Assembly (NCBI RefSeq): GCF_024029675.1
Contig: NZ_CP097121.1
Span: forward strand, 806,001 to 870,000
Length of the DNA: 64,000 bases
Direction: 5' to 3'
From: Fructilactobacillus carniphilus
GTDB taxonomy: Bacteria; Bacillota; Bacilli; Lactobacillales; Lactobacillaceae
Shown here: piece by piece, positions 48,224 to 56,711 of the stretch
Position numbering within the stretch: the first letter of the stretch is position 1
Layout: each line of letters starts with the position of its first letter
Notes under the pieces: generated by a model
Database searches by the model: none
Seen by the model: only the letters and a program-made list of their open reading frames with translations
What the model was told of the DNA's origin: nothing
Translations under genes and position numbers: made by a program

Positions 48224-48544
48224 TTAAAGTCCGGGGATGTTCATTCCCTGGGTGAATTGTCCCATCTTGTTCTTCGTGGTTTCGTCAATTTGTTCCAATG
48301 CGTCGTTCACGGCTGCAATCGTCAAATCAGAAATCATGTCCGGATCATCGGGATCCAATGCTTCTTTTTTAATTTGTAAATCCTTCATCTTCCGGTCCCC
48401 GGTAAAAGTAGCAACCACTAAGTCATCGGGAGCTTTACCCGTGAATTCTTGTTGGTCAATTTCTGCTTGTTGGGCACTCATCTTGCGTTGCATGTCTTGT
48501 GCTTGCTTCATTAACTTACCCATGTTCATTCCGTTCATTGCCAT
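48224..48544 (-). CDS. ebfC: YbaB/EbfC family nucleoid-associated protein
   Basis: A 106-residue DNA-binding protein of the YbaB/EbfC family, which binds as a dimer and is linked to nucleoid organisation. It has the Met-rich N-terminus ([14 protein letters not shown]) and a two-helix plan around a beta sheet. The ATG at 48544 follows AAAGGAG. It lies between dnaX and recR, the near-universal arrangement. Confidence 0.94.
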   Translation of the reverse strand: MAMNGMNMGKLMKQAQDMQRKMSAQQAEIDQQEFTGKAPDDLVVATFTGDRKMKDLQIKKEALDPDDPDMISDLTIAAVNDALEQIDETTKNKMGQFTQGMNIPGL

Positions 48545-48569
48545 TGTAATTTCTCCTTTAAATTATAAA

Positions 48570-50303
48570 TTAATCATCTTCAACGTTCACTAACTCATCG
48601 CCAAAGAGTTCTTTGGCGCGACGGACGTTCTTTGGTTCTTCCGTCGTTGGTTCAGATTGTTCCGCTGGTTGCTCAGCTGTTTCTGATTGCGCTCCACGCG
48701 GATGCTGCTGTAGGTACTCCTGCCGGAGCGTCGGCCATTCTTCTTTCGGCACAAAAAAGACTTTAGGAACCTGACCCAGCAACTGTTCTAAGCCTTGCTC
48801 AAGCGCTGTCATTAGTTGTTCATCACTTCCGGCTTTTTGGTATAAAAAGCCGTAGTCAAAGGCAATCACGACGCCCGCATCACTGGCCGCTACCGGTCGG
48901 GCCACGTGTAATACGGCCCGCTGGGTAACGCTCAGTAACTGTAACAACGCGCCCCAGTTGCTACGATATTGTTCCAAGGCCGGCTTAGTCGCCGCATCCA
49001 AGATGCCAAAGATGCCATTTACATCGGGCTTAGGAGCCTTGGGACTATTCGGAACCGCCCGTTTAACAGATGACGCTTGCTCCGATGCTGGCGTCGCAGG
49101 GGCTGGCTGTTGCTGTAACGTCTGCAGTTGCTGTTGTAACTGGGCCACTCGCTCTTCTAGCTGCTGGTATCCGGCAGGAGGCGCAGCTTCTGCCGGAGGT
49201 GCCGGCGTCGTTGGTTGCGCTTCTGCATCCGCCAACCGAACGGTTAAAATGTCCAGATAGAGGTCCGGATGATAGGTAAACCGCAGCTGTTGTTGCACCT
49301 CGTTCATAATCTCTACGAACTGGTAGATTTTGCGCCGGTCGACTTCCTGCGCAATCTTTTGGAAGTTATCGCCCAGCAGGCCTAACTCGTCAGCCGTTAC
49401 CAGGGCTTCATTTTGTTGGTACAGCAACAAGTTTTGGCAGTAATCCACCAGGTCTTCAATAAACTGACTGGCGTCTTTGCCATCCGCTAAAGTGGCTTCT
49501 ACGACCTGGAGTCCACTGCTCACGTCCCCCGCTAGTACAGCTTCAAAGTAGCGCTGGAGCTCATCACGGGCAACGCTCCCCGTCACTTGGAGGGCACTGT
49601 CATAAGTCAACTGCTCCGGATCATACGAAAGAGCTTGATCCAGAATACTCAAGGCATCCCGCATTCCCCCTTCGGCGCTCTTAGCAATGATTTTCACCGC
49701 GCGGTCATCGAATTGAACCTTTTTACTCTCCAAAATCTTTGTGAGCTGTTCCTCGATGTCCGTCGCACTAATGCGTTTGAAATCAAAGCGCTGCAACCGG
49801 GACAGGATGGTTGCCGGAATCTTATGGGGTTCCGTCGTGGCCAGGATAAAGATCACGTGGGTCGGCGGTTCCTCCAGGGTTTTTAACAACGCGTTAAAGG
49901 CTCCGGTCGACAACATGTGCACTTCGTCAATGATGTAAACCTTATACGTTGCCTCCGTGGGGGCATACTTGGCCTTATCACGGATGTTACGAATCTCTTC
50001 GACCCCGTTATTAGAGGCCGCGTCAATTTCAATCACATCGTTTAAAGCACCCTGATTGATGGCGACGCAGGTTTCACACTCGTTACACGGCTCTCCGTCT
50101 TTTAAATGCTGACAGTTAACCGCCTTAGCCAAAATCTTCGCAGTTGAAGTTTTCCCCGTTCCACGGGGTCCACTAAACAGATAAGCGTGACTAATCTGAT
50201 CGGTTATCAAAGCGTTTTTTAACGTCTTCGTAATGACCCGTTGCCCCACGATTTCATCAAAGCGTTGGGGCCGCCAGACCCGGTATAAAGCTTGATAACT
50301 CAT
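48570..50303 (-). CDS. dnaX: DNA polymerase III subunits gamma/tau
   Basis: DnaX is the ATPase of the clamp loader and ties together the polymerases and helicase. The 577-residue protein has AAA+ motifs: Walker A GPRGTGKTS (about 45-53), a four-Cys zinc cluster (CQHL... CNECETC), IIDEVHML (Walker B), and the SRC-like sensor region (LSRLQRF). A Pro/Ala/Gln-rich linker (about 370-430) leads to a tau-type C-terminus. The start is set to ATG 50303 after AAGGAAGGG; 13 upstream in-frame codons lie inside the promoter. No frameshift signal for a separate gamma form was identified. Confidence 0.96.
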   Translation of the reverse strand: MSYQALYRVWRPQRFDEIVGQRVITKTLKNALITDQISHAYLFSGPRGTGKTSTAKILAKAVNCQHLKDGEPCNECETCVAINQGALNDVIEIDAASNNGVEEIRNIRDKAKYAPTEATYKVYIIDEVHMLSTGAFNALLKTLEEPPTHVIFILATTEPHKIPATILSRLQRFDFKRISATDIEEQLTKILESKKVQFDDRAVKIIAKSAEGGMRDALSILDQALSYDPEQLTYDSALQVTGSVARDELQRYFEAVLAGDVSSGLQVVEATLADGKDASQFIEDLVDYCQNLLLYQQNEALVTADELGLLGDNFQKIAQEVDRRKIYQFVEIMNEVQQQLRFTYHPDLYLDILTVRLADAEAQPTTPAPPAEAAPPAGYQQLEERVAQLQQQLQTLQQQPAPATPASEQASSVKRAVPNSPKAPKPDVNGIFGILDAATKPALEQYRSNWGALLQLLSVTQRAVLHVARPVAASDAGVVIAFDYGFLYQKAGSDEQLMTALEQGLEQLLGQVPKVFFVPKEEWPTLRQEYLQQHPRGAQSETAEQPAEQSEPTTEEPKNVRRAKELFGDELVNVEDD

Positions 50304-50340
50304 GTCACCCTTCCTTTCTTCTGGAACGCCACCTGCTAAC

Positions 50341-50369
50341 ATTATAGCGAGAATGCCGCCGAATTACCA
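50341..50369 (-). promoter_or_regulatory. Promoter of dnaX-ebfC-recR-yaaL
   Basis: Minus-strand TGGTAA, 17 bases, perfect TATAAT; the -35 is weak. Confidence 0.55.
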
Positions 50370-50412
50370 CGATTCTAATTGATGCATTCGCATCCGTTTT
50401 TACCATAATTAT

Positions 50413-50448
50413 TGTAAAAAAAATCTCCTAGCCAAATTGGCTAGGAGT
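50413..50448 (-). terminator. Terminator of the SRP RNA gene
   Basis: An 11-bp stem (CTCCTAGCCAA with TTGGCTAGGAG) and a long T run on the minus strand, directly after the SRP RNA. Confidence 0.9.
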
Positions 50449-50465
50449 TTATTTGCTAACAACAA

Positions 50466-50553
50466 GAAGCACAGGACAAAAAATACTTAGTGCTGCTTCC
50501 TTCCGGACCTGACACGGTTCGTAAGTCTGCCCTTGCTTCAAGGCCTTACGGCA
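50466..50553 (-). ncRNA. ffs: Signal recognition particle RNA (small bacterial type)
   Basis: On the minus strand the invariant helix-8 core of SRP RNA is present: GTGTCAGGTCC-GGAA-GGAAGCAGCAC, the site bound by Ffh. The flanks pair as one long helix, with GAAGCA-AGGGCA on the 5' side matching TGTCCT-TGCTTC on the 3' side and ACTTA matching TAAGT. Length is about 90 bases, the small 4.5S-like form. A promoter (50560-50588) and terminator (50413-50448) bracket it; exact ends are estimated from these. Confidence 0.92.
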
Positions 50554-50559
50554 GTTACT

Positions 50560-50588
50560 ATCATAACTTAACCCCGGCTACTTGTCCA
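50560..50588 (-). promoter_or_regulatory. Promoter of the SRP RNA gene, overlapping the 3' end of tadA
   Basis: Minus-strand TGGACA, 17 bases, TATGAT. The -35 lies in the last codons of tadA. Confidence 0.7.
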
Positions 50589-51066
50589 GCCCTTGCTTTC
50601 GTTTTTTCCGGCGCTGGCGTTTGTCGCGAAAAAAAGCCTGCATCACGGCCCCAGCTTCCACAGCCCGGCAGCCGGTCACTAGTTCCACTTGGTGATTTTG
50701 GCGTTCGTCCGTCAGAGCTTGGTACAAACTTTCCCCCGCCCCGGCTTTCGGATTAGCTGCCCCGTAAACCACCCGGTCAACCCGGGCGTTCACAATTGCT
50801 CCGGCGCACATCAGGCAGGGTTCAATCGTGACGTACAAAGTACAGCCGGTTAGCCGCCAACTTTGCACCGCTAGACAAGCCTCCTCAATCGCAATCAGTT
50901 CCGCGTGCTGGGTGGCTAACTTCGTATGTTCGCGCAGGTTATGGCCGGTTCCAATGACTTGGTGGTCCTTGACAATCACGGCTCCAATGGGAATTTCGCC
51001 GATTTGGGCCGCAAAGCGCGCTTCCGCCAGTGCCTGGCCCATGTAGCGTTCGTCCTCCGTCATCAT
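50578..51066 (-). CDS. tadA: tRNA-specific adenosine deaminase
   Basis: TadA deaminates A34 of tRNA-Arg(ACG) to inosine. The 162-residue protein has the zinc-dependent deaminase motifs HAE (about residue 54-56) and PCLMC (about 84-88), and begins MTEDERYM like Bacillus TadA. The first ATG (51066) overlaps the stop of the methyltransferase gene upstream; an adjacent ATG at 51063 is equally possible. The C-terminus is rich in Lys and Arg. It partly contains the SRP RNA promoter. Reading of CGG codons is covered by the separate tRNA-Arg(CCG) at 5.8 kb. Confidence 0.95.
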   Translation of the reverse strand: MMTEDERYMGQALAEARFAAQIGEIPIGAVIVKDHQVIGTGHNLREHTKLATQHAELIAIEEACLAVQSWRLTGCTLYVTIEPCLMCAGAIVNARVDRVVYGAANPKAGAGESLYQALTDERQNHQVELVTGCRAVEAGAVMQAFFRDKRQRRKKRKQGLDK

Positions 51067-51671
51067 GAGTGCTGCACGCTCGCTAAGACGTAGTAACCCT
51101 TATCGCGTTTGATGACTTCCGCGTTCCCAAAGGTTGCCTGCATCAAGCGCTTGGCTGACGGTGCCCCTTGTTTCTTTTGTAACACCACCAACAGTCGGCC
51201 GTTGGGACGCAAATGAGTGGCAGCCCCGGTAATCATGGCGTCCACCACGTCTTTGCCAGCCCGAACCGGGGGATTCGTGACCACGGCGGCAAATTGCTGC
51301 TCGCCTACCCCCGCATACACGTCTGAAGTCGCAACGGTAACGTTGCTAATCCCGTTGACCGCGGCGTTGCGTTCTGCGAGCGCCAGCGCTCGTTGGTTCA
51401 CATCCACTAACTCAAACTGACGGTCTGGATATTCTTTAGCTAAAAACAACCCAATCGGACCGTAACCACAACCTAAGTCTAAGATTGGACCGGCAGGTAG
51501 ATCAGTAAGGTTCACGTTCTCAATCAAAACCCGGGAGCCGTAGTCCACGGTTCGTTTAGAAAACACTCCGTTGTCTGAAATGAAATGGAGGGTCTGCCCC
51601 TCGATTGTAAAATCCCATTCTTTTTCGTCGTGAATCACATCCGGATTCGGTGTATAATAAAAGTCGCTCAC
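51063..51671 (-). CDS. RsmC/YbxB-like class I SAM methyltransferase
   Basis: A 202-residue methyltransferase of the RsmC/YbxB type, probably acting on rRNA guanine N2, though the exact target in Firmicutes is not fixed. Motif I is DLGCGYGPIG (about 62-71) and the catalytic-type motif is TNPPVRAG (NPP-[VFI], about 128-135), typical of N2-guanine or N6-adenine enzymes. The start is taken as the GTG at 51671 (protein begins MSDFYYTPNPDV as in relatives); another GTG three codons earlier is too close to AAGGGA. It is coupled to tadA by overlap. Confidence 0.87.
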   Translation of the reverse strand: MSDFYYTPNPDVIHDEKEWDFTIEGQTLHFISDNGVFSKRTVDYGSRVLIENVNLTDLPAGPILDLGCGYGPIGLFLAKEYPDRQFELVDVNQRALALAERNAAVNGISNVTVATSDVYAGVGEQQFAAVVTNPPVRAGKDVVDAMITGAATHLRPNGRLLVVLQKKQGAPSAKRLMQATFGNAEVIKRDKGYYVLASVQHS

Positions 51672-51720
51672 AAAAATCACATCCCTTAATTTAATTAATC
51701 ATGCTAAAATTTTGTTTCAC

Positions 51721-51768
51721 ATACCACATGTAGTGTGTTTCTCAATCGAGTGACACAACATGTGGTGT
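51721..51768 (+). promoter_or_regulatory. Two NrdR boxes before nrdHEF
   Basis: Two 16-bp imperfect palindromes, 51721-51736 (ATACCACATGTAGTGT) and 51753-51768 (ACACAACATGTGGTGT), fit the NrdR box ACACWATATATWGTGT at 12 and 13 positions. Their centres are 32 bases apart, three helical turns, as for known NrdR sites. Being palindromes of each other, they can also fold as a hairpin followed by T, but no gene precedes on this strand. Confidence 0.8.
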
Positions 51769-51776
51769 TTTTTTGG

Positions 51777-51804
51777 TTGAAAGAATCCATTTTCGTAGTA
51801 GAAT
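51777..51804 (+). promoter_or_regulatory. Promoter of nrdH-nrdE-nrdF
   Basis: TTGAAA, 16 bases, TAGAAT; the NrdR boxes lie immediately upstream. Confidence 0.65.
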
Positions 51805-51837
51805 CAGAATATAGTCAAACGAAAGAAGGAGTCCATT

Positions 51838-52083
51838 ATGAACCAGATTACCGTTTACACTAAAAACAACTGCATCCAATGCAAAATGACCAAGCGTTTT
51901 TTAACCGAACACAACGTGGATTTTACTGAAAAGAACACCAGTGAAAACCCAGCCTTAATTCCCTACTTAAAGGAGCAAGGTTTTCAAGCCGTTCCCGTGG
52001 TGGAATCAGAAGTATTAGAGGCTTTTGGTGGTTTTCGGCCCGACCAACTGAAACGCTTAGTTGAACAATTAGCAACTGTATAA
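51838..52083 (+). CDS. nrdH: NrdH, glutaredoxin-like electron donor
   Basis: NrdH is the small thioredoxin-fold protein that reduces class Ib ribonucleotide reductase and is itself reduced by thioredoxin reductase. The 81-residue protein has the redox motif CIQC (residues about 12-15) and the C-terminal FGGFRPDQL segment typical of NrdH. The ATG follows AAGGAG. It is the first gene of nrdH-nrdE-nrdF; nrdI, often part of this operon, is absent from it. Confidence 0.95.
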   Translation: MNQITVYTKNNCIQCKMTKRFLTEHNVDFTEKNTSENPALIPYLKEQGFQAVPVVESEVLEAFGGFRPDQLKRLVEQLATV

Positions 52084-52122
52084 ACCACCACTTTCATTAT
52101 ACACATTAAGGGGAATCAGTAT

Positions 52123-54291
52123 ATGTCGCTCAAAGACCACACGGATGCCAGTTACTTTCGCTTAAACAACGAAATTAACATTCCGACCAAGGACGGCCGT
52201 ATCCGGCTCGATAAAGATCAAGAGGCGCTCGAAGCTTTCTTAGCAGAAAACGTCGCACCTAACCTCATGCAATTTAACTCGTTACAAGAACGCTTTGACT
52301 ACCTAATCGACCACGATTACGTAGAAGAAGCGTTTTTAAAACAATATTCTTTGACGTTCATTGAAAAACTTTACGACTACTTAAACAGTCAGGATTTCCA
52401 CTTCCATTCCTTTATGGCTGCTTACAAGTTTTACGCTCAGTATGCTTTAAAGACGGATGACGGTAATCAATACCTCGAACGTTACATCGATCGGACGGCA
52501 ATGAACGCCCTCTACCTGGCGAACGGCGATCAGGAACTGGCTCTCGCTTTAGCAGACGAATTAATTCATCAACGCTTCCAACCAGCTACCCCGACCTTCT
52601 TAAACGCCGGGAAAAAGCGCCGGGGCGAATTCGTCTCCTGTTTTTTAATCCAATCCACTGATGACATGAACAGCATTGGTCGGACGATTAACTCGGCTCT
52701 CCAGCTCTCCAAAATTGGGGGCGGGGTCGGCATTAACCTCAACAACCTGCGGGCCGCTGGCGATCCCATCAAACACATCCAGGGAGCCGCTAGTGGTGTG
52801 ATGCCGGTCATGAAACTGTTGGAAGATAGCTTTAGCTACTCGAACCAACTAGGTCAACGACAAGGAGCCGGAGTCGTGTACCTGAGCGTCTTTCACCCAG
52901 ACATCATCGACTTTCTGGCCGTGAAAAAGGAAAACGCGGACGAAAAAATTCGGGTTAATACCCTGTCTTTAGGGGTGACCGTCCCCGATAAGTTCTACGA
53001 ACTGGCTGCCGAAAACAAGGACATGGCCCTATTTAGCCCCTACGACGTCGAACAAGAATACGGCGTGCCGTTCTCCTACGTGGACATCACTAAGGAATAC
53101 GACAACCTGGTCAATAATGACAACATTAAAAAGAAGTACATTAAGGCGCGGGACCTGGAAACTGAGATTGGTAAGTTGCAACAAGAATCTGGTTATCCCT
53201 ACATCATTAACATTGACACGGCTAACCGCGAGAACCCCATCGACGGCAAAATCATCATGAGTAACCTGTGTTCTGAAATCATGCAGGTCCAAACGCCGTC
53301 CATCATTAACGACGAACAACAGTACGAAAAACTCGGAACCGACGTCTCCTGTAACTTGGGTTCCACAAACGTTGTGAACCTGATGCAGTCCCCGGACTTT
53401 GGTAAATCAATTGAAGCCATGGTCCGGGCCCTCACATTTGTGACGGACATCAGTAACATCAACACCGTGCCCTCGATTCGCCACGGTAATGACCTCAGCC
53501 ACTCGATTGGGCTGGGAGCGATGGGCTTACATTCCTACTTTGCCCTCCACCACATGTACTACGGTTCCCCCGAATCAATCGAGTTTACCAGCATCTACTT
53601 CATGCTCTTAAACTACTGGAGTTTAGTCGCTTCTAACCGGTTAGCTCGCGAACGAGGCAAAACCTTCCACAACTTTGAGAAGAGTAAGTATGCTGACGGC
53701 AGTTACTTTGATAAGTACACCCAACAAGATTGGGGACCCACTTCTGACCGGGTTAAAGAATTATTTAAGGATACTTTTATTCCGAGTCCAGCAGACTGGG
53801 AAGAACTGAAACTGGCCGTAATGCGGGATGGCTTGTACCACCAAAACCGCTTGGCCGTCGCCCCCAACGGATCGACGTCCTACATTGGGGATGCCACCGC
53901 TAGTTTGGCGCCCATCGTGAGCCGAATTGAGGAACGGCAGGAAGCGAAGATTGGAACCATCTTCTATCCCGCTCCCTACCTGTCTAACGACACCATCAAG
54001 TACTACGAATCGGCCTACGACGTTGACATGCGCAAGGAAATCGACATTTACGCGGCAGCTCAACAACACGTTGACCAAAGCCTTAGTATGACCATGTTCA
54101 TGCGGTCCACGATTCCGGAAGGCATGTACGAGTGGAAAACCGGACGGGACGAAAAAATGTCGACCCGGGATCTCACGATTCTGCGGAACTACGCCCACCA
54201 CAAGGGAATTAAGTCGATTTACTACGTCCGGACGTTTACCGATAACAACGATACCATCGGGGCCAACGAGTGTGAAAGCTGTGTAATTTAG
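52123..54291 (+). CDS. nrdE: Class Ib ribonucleotide reductase, alpha subunit
   Basis: NrdE carries the active and specificity sites that reduce ribonucleoside diphosphates. The 722-residue protein has the active-site Cys in FVSCFLI (about residue 173), the SNLCSEIM and DVSCNLGST segments, the NGSTSYIGDATASLAPI loop, and the C-terminal redox pair CESC that passes electrons from NrdH. The ATG follows AAGGGGA. A gap of 39 bases separates it from nrdH and 14 from nrdF. No intein or intron interrupts it. Confidence 0.97.
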   Translation: MSLKDHTDASYFRLNNEINIPTKDGRIRLDKDQEALEAFLAENVAPNLMQFNSLQERFDYLIDHDYVEEAFLKQYSLTFIEKLYDYLNSQDFHFHSFMAAYKFYAQYALKTDDGNQYLERYIDRTAMNALYLANGDQELALALADELIHQRFQPATPTFLNAGKKRRGEFVSCFLIQSTDDMNSIGRTINSALQLSKIGGGVGINLNNLRAAGDPIKHIQGAASGVMPVMKLLEDSFSYSNQLGQRQGAGVVYLSVFHPDIIDFLAVKKENADEKIRVNTLSLGVTVPDKFYELAAENKDMALFSPYDVEQEYGVPFSYVDITKEYDNLVNNDNIKKKYIKARDLETEIGKLQQESGYPYIINIDTANRENPIDGKIIMSNLCSEIMQVQTPSIINDEQQYEKLGTDVSCNLGSTNVVNLMQSPDFGKSIEAMVRALTFVTDISNINTVPSIRHGNDLSHSIGLGAMGLHSYFALHHMYYGSPESIEFTSIYFMLLNYWSLVASNRLARERGKTFHNFEKSKYADGSYFDKYTQQDWGPTSDRVKELFKDTFIPSPADWEELKLAVMRDGLYHQNRLAVAPNGSTSYIGDATASLAPIVSRIEERQEAKIGTIFYPAPYLSNDTIKYYESAYDVDMRKEIDIYAAAQQHVDQSLSMTMFMRSTIPEGMYEWKTGRDEKMSTRDLTILRNYAHHKGIKSIYYVRTFTDNNDTIGANECESCVI

Positions 54292-54305
54292 GAGGGGAAA
54301 AGTTC

Positions 54306-55652
54306 ATGGATTTAAACAAAGTACTAACCGGAAAATGGGACGGTAATTACGACGCCATCAACTGGAACGAGGTTTCCGACGAGATTGATAAGGCGACCTG
54401 GCACAAACTAACGGAACAGTTCTGGCTCGATACGCGGGTGCCGGTGTCAAACGACTTAAAGGATTGGCGCGAATTAGACGACGACCACAAGTGGTTGGTC
54501 GGGCACGTCTTTGGGGGCTTAACCCTTTTAGATACGCTCCAATCCCAAGACGGAATGGCGGCCCTACGCCTTAACGCCAAGACCCAGCATGAAATTGCGG
54601 TGTTAAATAACATCCAGTTCATGGAATCGGTCCACGCCAAGAGTTACTCCACCATTTTCTCAACCCTGAATACCCCGAAGGAAATTACCGAGATCTTTGC
54701 ATGGAGTGACTCAGAAGAGTTCCTGCAAAACAAGACGAAACGCATCTATACCCTCTACCACGACGATGAAAGTCCCTTGAAAAAGAAGATTTCCAGCGTC
54801 TTCTTGGAAACCTTCCTCTTTTACTCCGGTTTCTTTACGCCGCTCTGGTACCTAGGTCACAACCAGTTAACCAACGTGGCTGAAATCATCAAATTGATTA
54901 TCCGGGACGAATCGGTGCACGGAACTTACATTGGTTACAAATTCCAAACCGAGTTCAACCAGCTTTCAGACAACGAGCAACAAGAACTCAAGGACTGGAT
55001 GTACAGCTTCCTGTATGACCTCTATGAAAACGAAGAGAAGTATACCCACCTCTTGTACGATGAAGTCGGCTGGACGGACAAGGTCTTAACCTTCATCCGT
55101 TACAACGCCAACAAGGCGCTCATGAACCTCGGTCAGGATCCGATGTTCCCTGATACTGCCGAAGACGTGAACCCCGTGGTTATGAACGGAATCTCCACTT
55201 CGACCGTGAACCATGACTTCTTCTCCGAAGTTGGAAACGGTTATCGACTGGGAAACGTCGAAGCCATGAGCGACAACGATTACAAGCCTAATTTAACAAA
55301 GAACAAAAAATTTATAAAAAAAGCATTAGAAGAAAATTTAAATACCGTTGATGATATTAAAACAGGCCTTTGGAGTGATATAAGTTTCTCAATTGAACTC
55401 AAAAAAATAAACGTTACTGAATTTAACCATCTTAAATTTTCGGTAGGTCAACCAAATGGGGGATCTGCTGAAGAAGTCTATTACACTTTTTATAATTTAT
55501 TTAATGATATAGACCCCAAATCTAGCGAAATAATTAAAAATAGAATACAAGATGTCATTAACCCTGAAAATTTAAACAATACAGAAGCACTTGTTTTTAT
55601 TCAAAAAATGGGTGAAAAATACTATTTATTCGCTAGTTTTAGTAAAAGTTAA
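54306..55652 (+). CDS. nrdF: Class Ib ribonucleotide reductase, beta subunit, with foreign C-terminal extension
   Basis: NrdF houses the dimetal-tyrosyl radical centre. Residues 1-327 form a complete subunit: the Asp of LTLLDTLQSQDG, Glu and His of QFMESVHAKSYSTIF (with the radical Tyr), the Glu of FLETFLFYSGF and Glu/His of RDESVHGTYIGYK, ending EAMSDNDYK, where relatives stop after an aromatic residue. Here the frame continues from about 55287 for 121 codons of AT-rich DNA (about 28% GC by hand count against about 50% just before). The extension has no recognised domain. It may hinder the C-terminal tail that binds NrdE. The ATG follows GGAGGGG. The core is certain; the extension is likely an acquired fusion. 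Confidence 0.93.
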   Translation: MDLNKVLTGKWDGNYDAINWNEVSDEIDKATWHKLTEQFWLDTRVPVSNDLKDWRELDDDHKWLVGHVFGGLTLLDTLQSQDGMAALRLNAKTQHEIAVLNNIQFMESVHAKSYSTIFSTLNTPKEITEIFAWSDSEEFLQNKTKRIYTLYHDDESPLKKKISSVFLETFLFYSGFFTPLWYLGHNQLTNVAEIIKLIIRDESVHGTYIGYKFQTEFNQLSDNEQQELKDWMYSFLYDLYENEEKYTHLLYDEVGWTDKVLTFIRYNANKALMNLGQDPMFPDTAEDVNPVVMNGISTSTVNHDFFSEVGNGYRLGNVEAMSDNDYKPNLTKNKKFIKKALEENLNTVDDIKTGLWSDISFSIELKKINVTEFNHLKFSVGQPNGGSAEEVYYTFYNLFNDIDPKSSEIIKNRIQDVINPENLNNTEALVFIQKMGEKYYLFASFSKS

Positions 55653-55689
55653 ATTACATTTTCGTATATTCATTATATTTTATAGATAA

Positions 55690-55730
55690 ACAAAAAGCTG
55701 TCACCCAATTGGATGACAGCTTTTTTTGTG
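55690..55730. terminator. Bidirectional terminator between nrdF and the L-HicDH gene
   Basis: An 11-bp stem (AAAAGCTGTCA with TGACAGCTTTT) with T runs in both directions, serving convergent genes. Confidence 0.9.
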
Positions 55731-55732
55731 CA

Positions 55733-56656
55733 CTAATTTTTATACTTTTCGTAGTTTTCCTTGATGAAATCCGCCGAATTTTGGAGCTTTTCCAGTTCTT
55801 CATCCGTCAATTGCAACGGCACGTCAGCAACCACACCGTCACGCCCGACAATCACTGGATGAGACAGGTAGACGTCGTATTCGGAACGATAGTTCGACAC
55901 TGGCAAGACGGTTTTGGCGTCTGACAAGACCACGTTTGCTAATCGAACGGCCGCCGTCGCTACTCCATAGTTGGTGTAACCTTTCCCCTTGAAGACCGCG
56001 TAACCACCGTGCCGAGCTTCGTTATCCAAGGCAGCCAAATCAAGTCCCTTAGTTTCTGCCAGTTCCGTCAGCGGTTGGTCTAAAGCGCGCACCGTTGACC
56101 AAGCGGTAAACTGGGAGTTTCCGTGTTCACCCAGGTTATAACCCGTCACGGACCGCGAATCGATGCCAAGCTTTTCGGCAACCGCGCGCTTCATCCGAGC
56201 GGAATCCAATAAGGTTCCCGTTCCAATCACGTGTTTCTTTGGTAAGCCCGTGATTTGTTGGTACAACTGGGTAATCACGTCCACCGGATTGGTAATCGCA
56301 ATGATGATACCGTTAAAGCCGGAATCCCGAATCCGCGGGGCCACTTCTTTGACCTGCTCACTGTTATAAGCTAATTCGGAGAACCGATCTTCGTTGGCTC
56401 CGTCGTTTAAGCGAATGTTTCCCAGAGCGGAAATAATGACGTCCGCATCCTTTAAAGCCGCATAGTCGTTCACCGTAATGTTGGTGTGAAACGGCAAGTT
56501 GGGCATGGCTTCGCGAAAATCAATCGCATCCGCCGTAACCTTGGCCTCGTTCTTATCGATTAGGACCAGATCATCCGCAAACCCGTTGGCCACGATGTAG
56601 TGGGCTACCGTAGAACCAACGTGTCCCATCCCAATTACTCCAATTTTTCGTGTCAT
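55733..56656 (-). CDS. L-2-hydroxyisocaproate dehydrogenase family protein
   Basis: An NAD-dependent L-2-hydroxyacid dehydrogenase of the lactate/malate dehydrogenase superfamily. The 307-residue protein has GMGHVGSTVAHYI at the N-terminus and segments close to L-HicDH of Weissella confusa: TGTLLDSARM, GYNLGEHGNSQF with the catalytic His, and GKGYTNYGVATA. Such enzymes reduce branched 2-keto acids from amino-acid breakdown and matter for redox balance and flavour; lactate dehydrogenase activity is less likely. The start is ATG 56656 after GGGAGGG; an ATG nine codons upstream precedes that site. It is monocistronic behind mmuM. Confidence 0.88.
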   Translation of the reverse strand: MTRKIGVIGMGHVGSTVAHYIVANGFADDLVLIDKNEAKVTADAIDFREAMPNLPFHTNITVNDYAALKDADVIISALGNIRLNDGANEDRFSELAYNSEQVKEVAPRIRDSGFNGIIIAITNPVDVITQLYQQITGLPKKHVIGTGTLLDSARMKRAVAEKLGIDSRSVTGYNLGEHGNSQFTAWSTVRALDQPLTELAETKGLDLAALDNEARHGGYAVFKGKGYTNYGVATAAVRLANVVLSDAKTVLPVSNYRSEYDVYLSHPVIVGRDGVVADVPLQLTDEELEKLQNSADFIKENYEKYKN

Positions 56657-56711
56657 AAAAATCCCTCCCGTTCGTTGTTGCATATTTTAACACAAAGTTA
56701 AGTTTTTACCA

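Noticed and set aside
51720..51776. Hairpin plus T run before nrdH as a transcription terminator or attenuator
   Set aside because: The fold results from two similar NrdR palindromes; no gene or promoter precedes it on the plus strand, so the operator reading explains it better.
55653..55732. Direct repeat of the nrdF 3' end (att site) after the AT-rich extension
   Set aside because: I looked for a second copy of the nrdF core terminus downstream and found none before the terminator.
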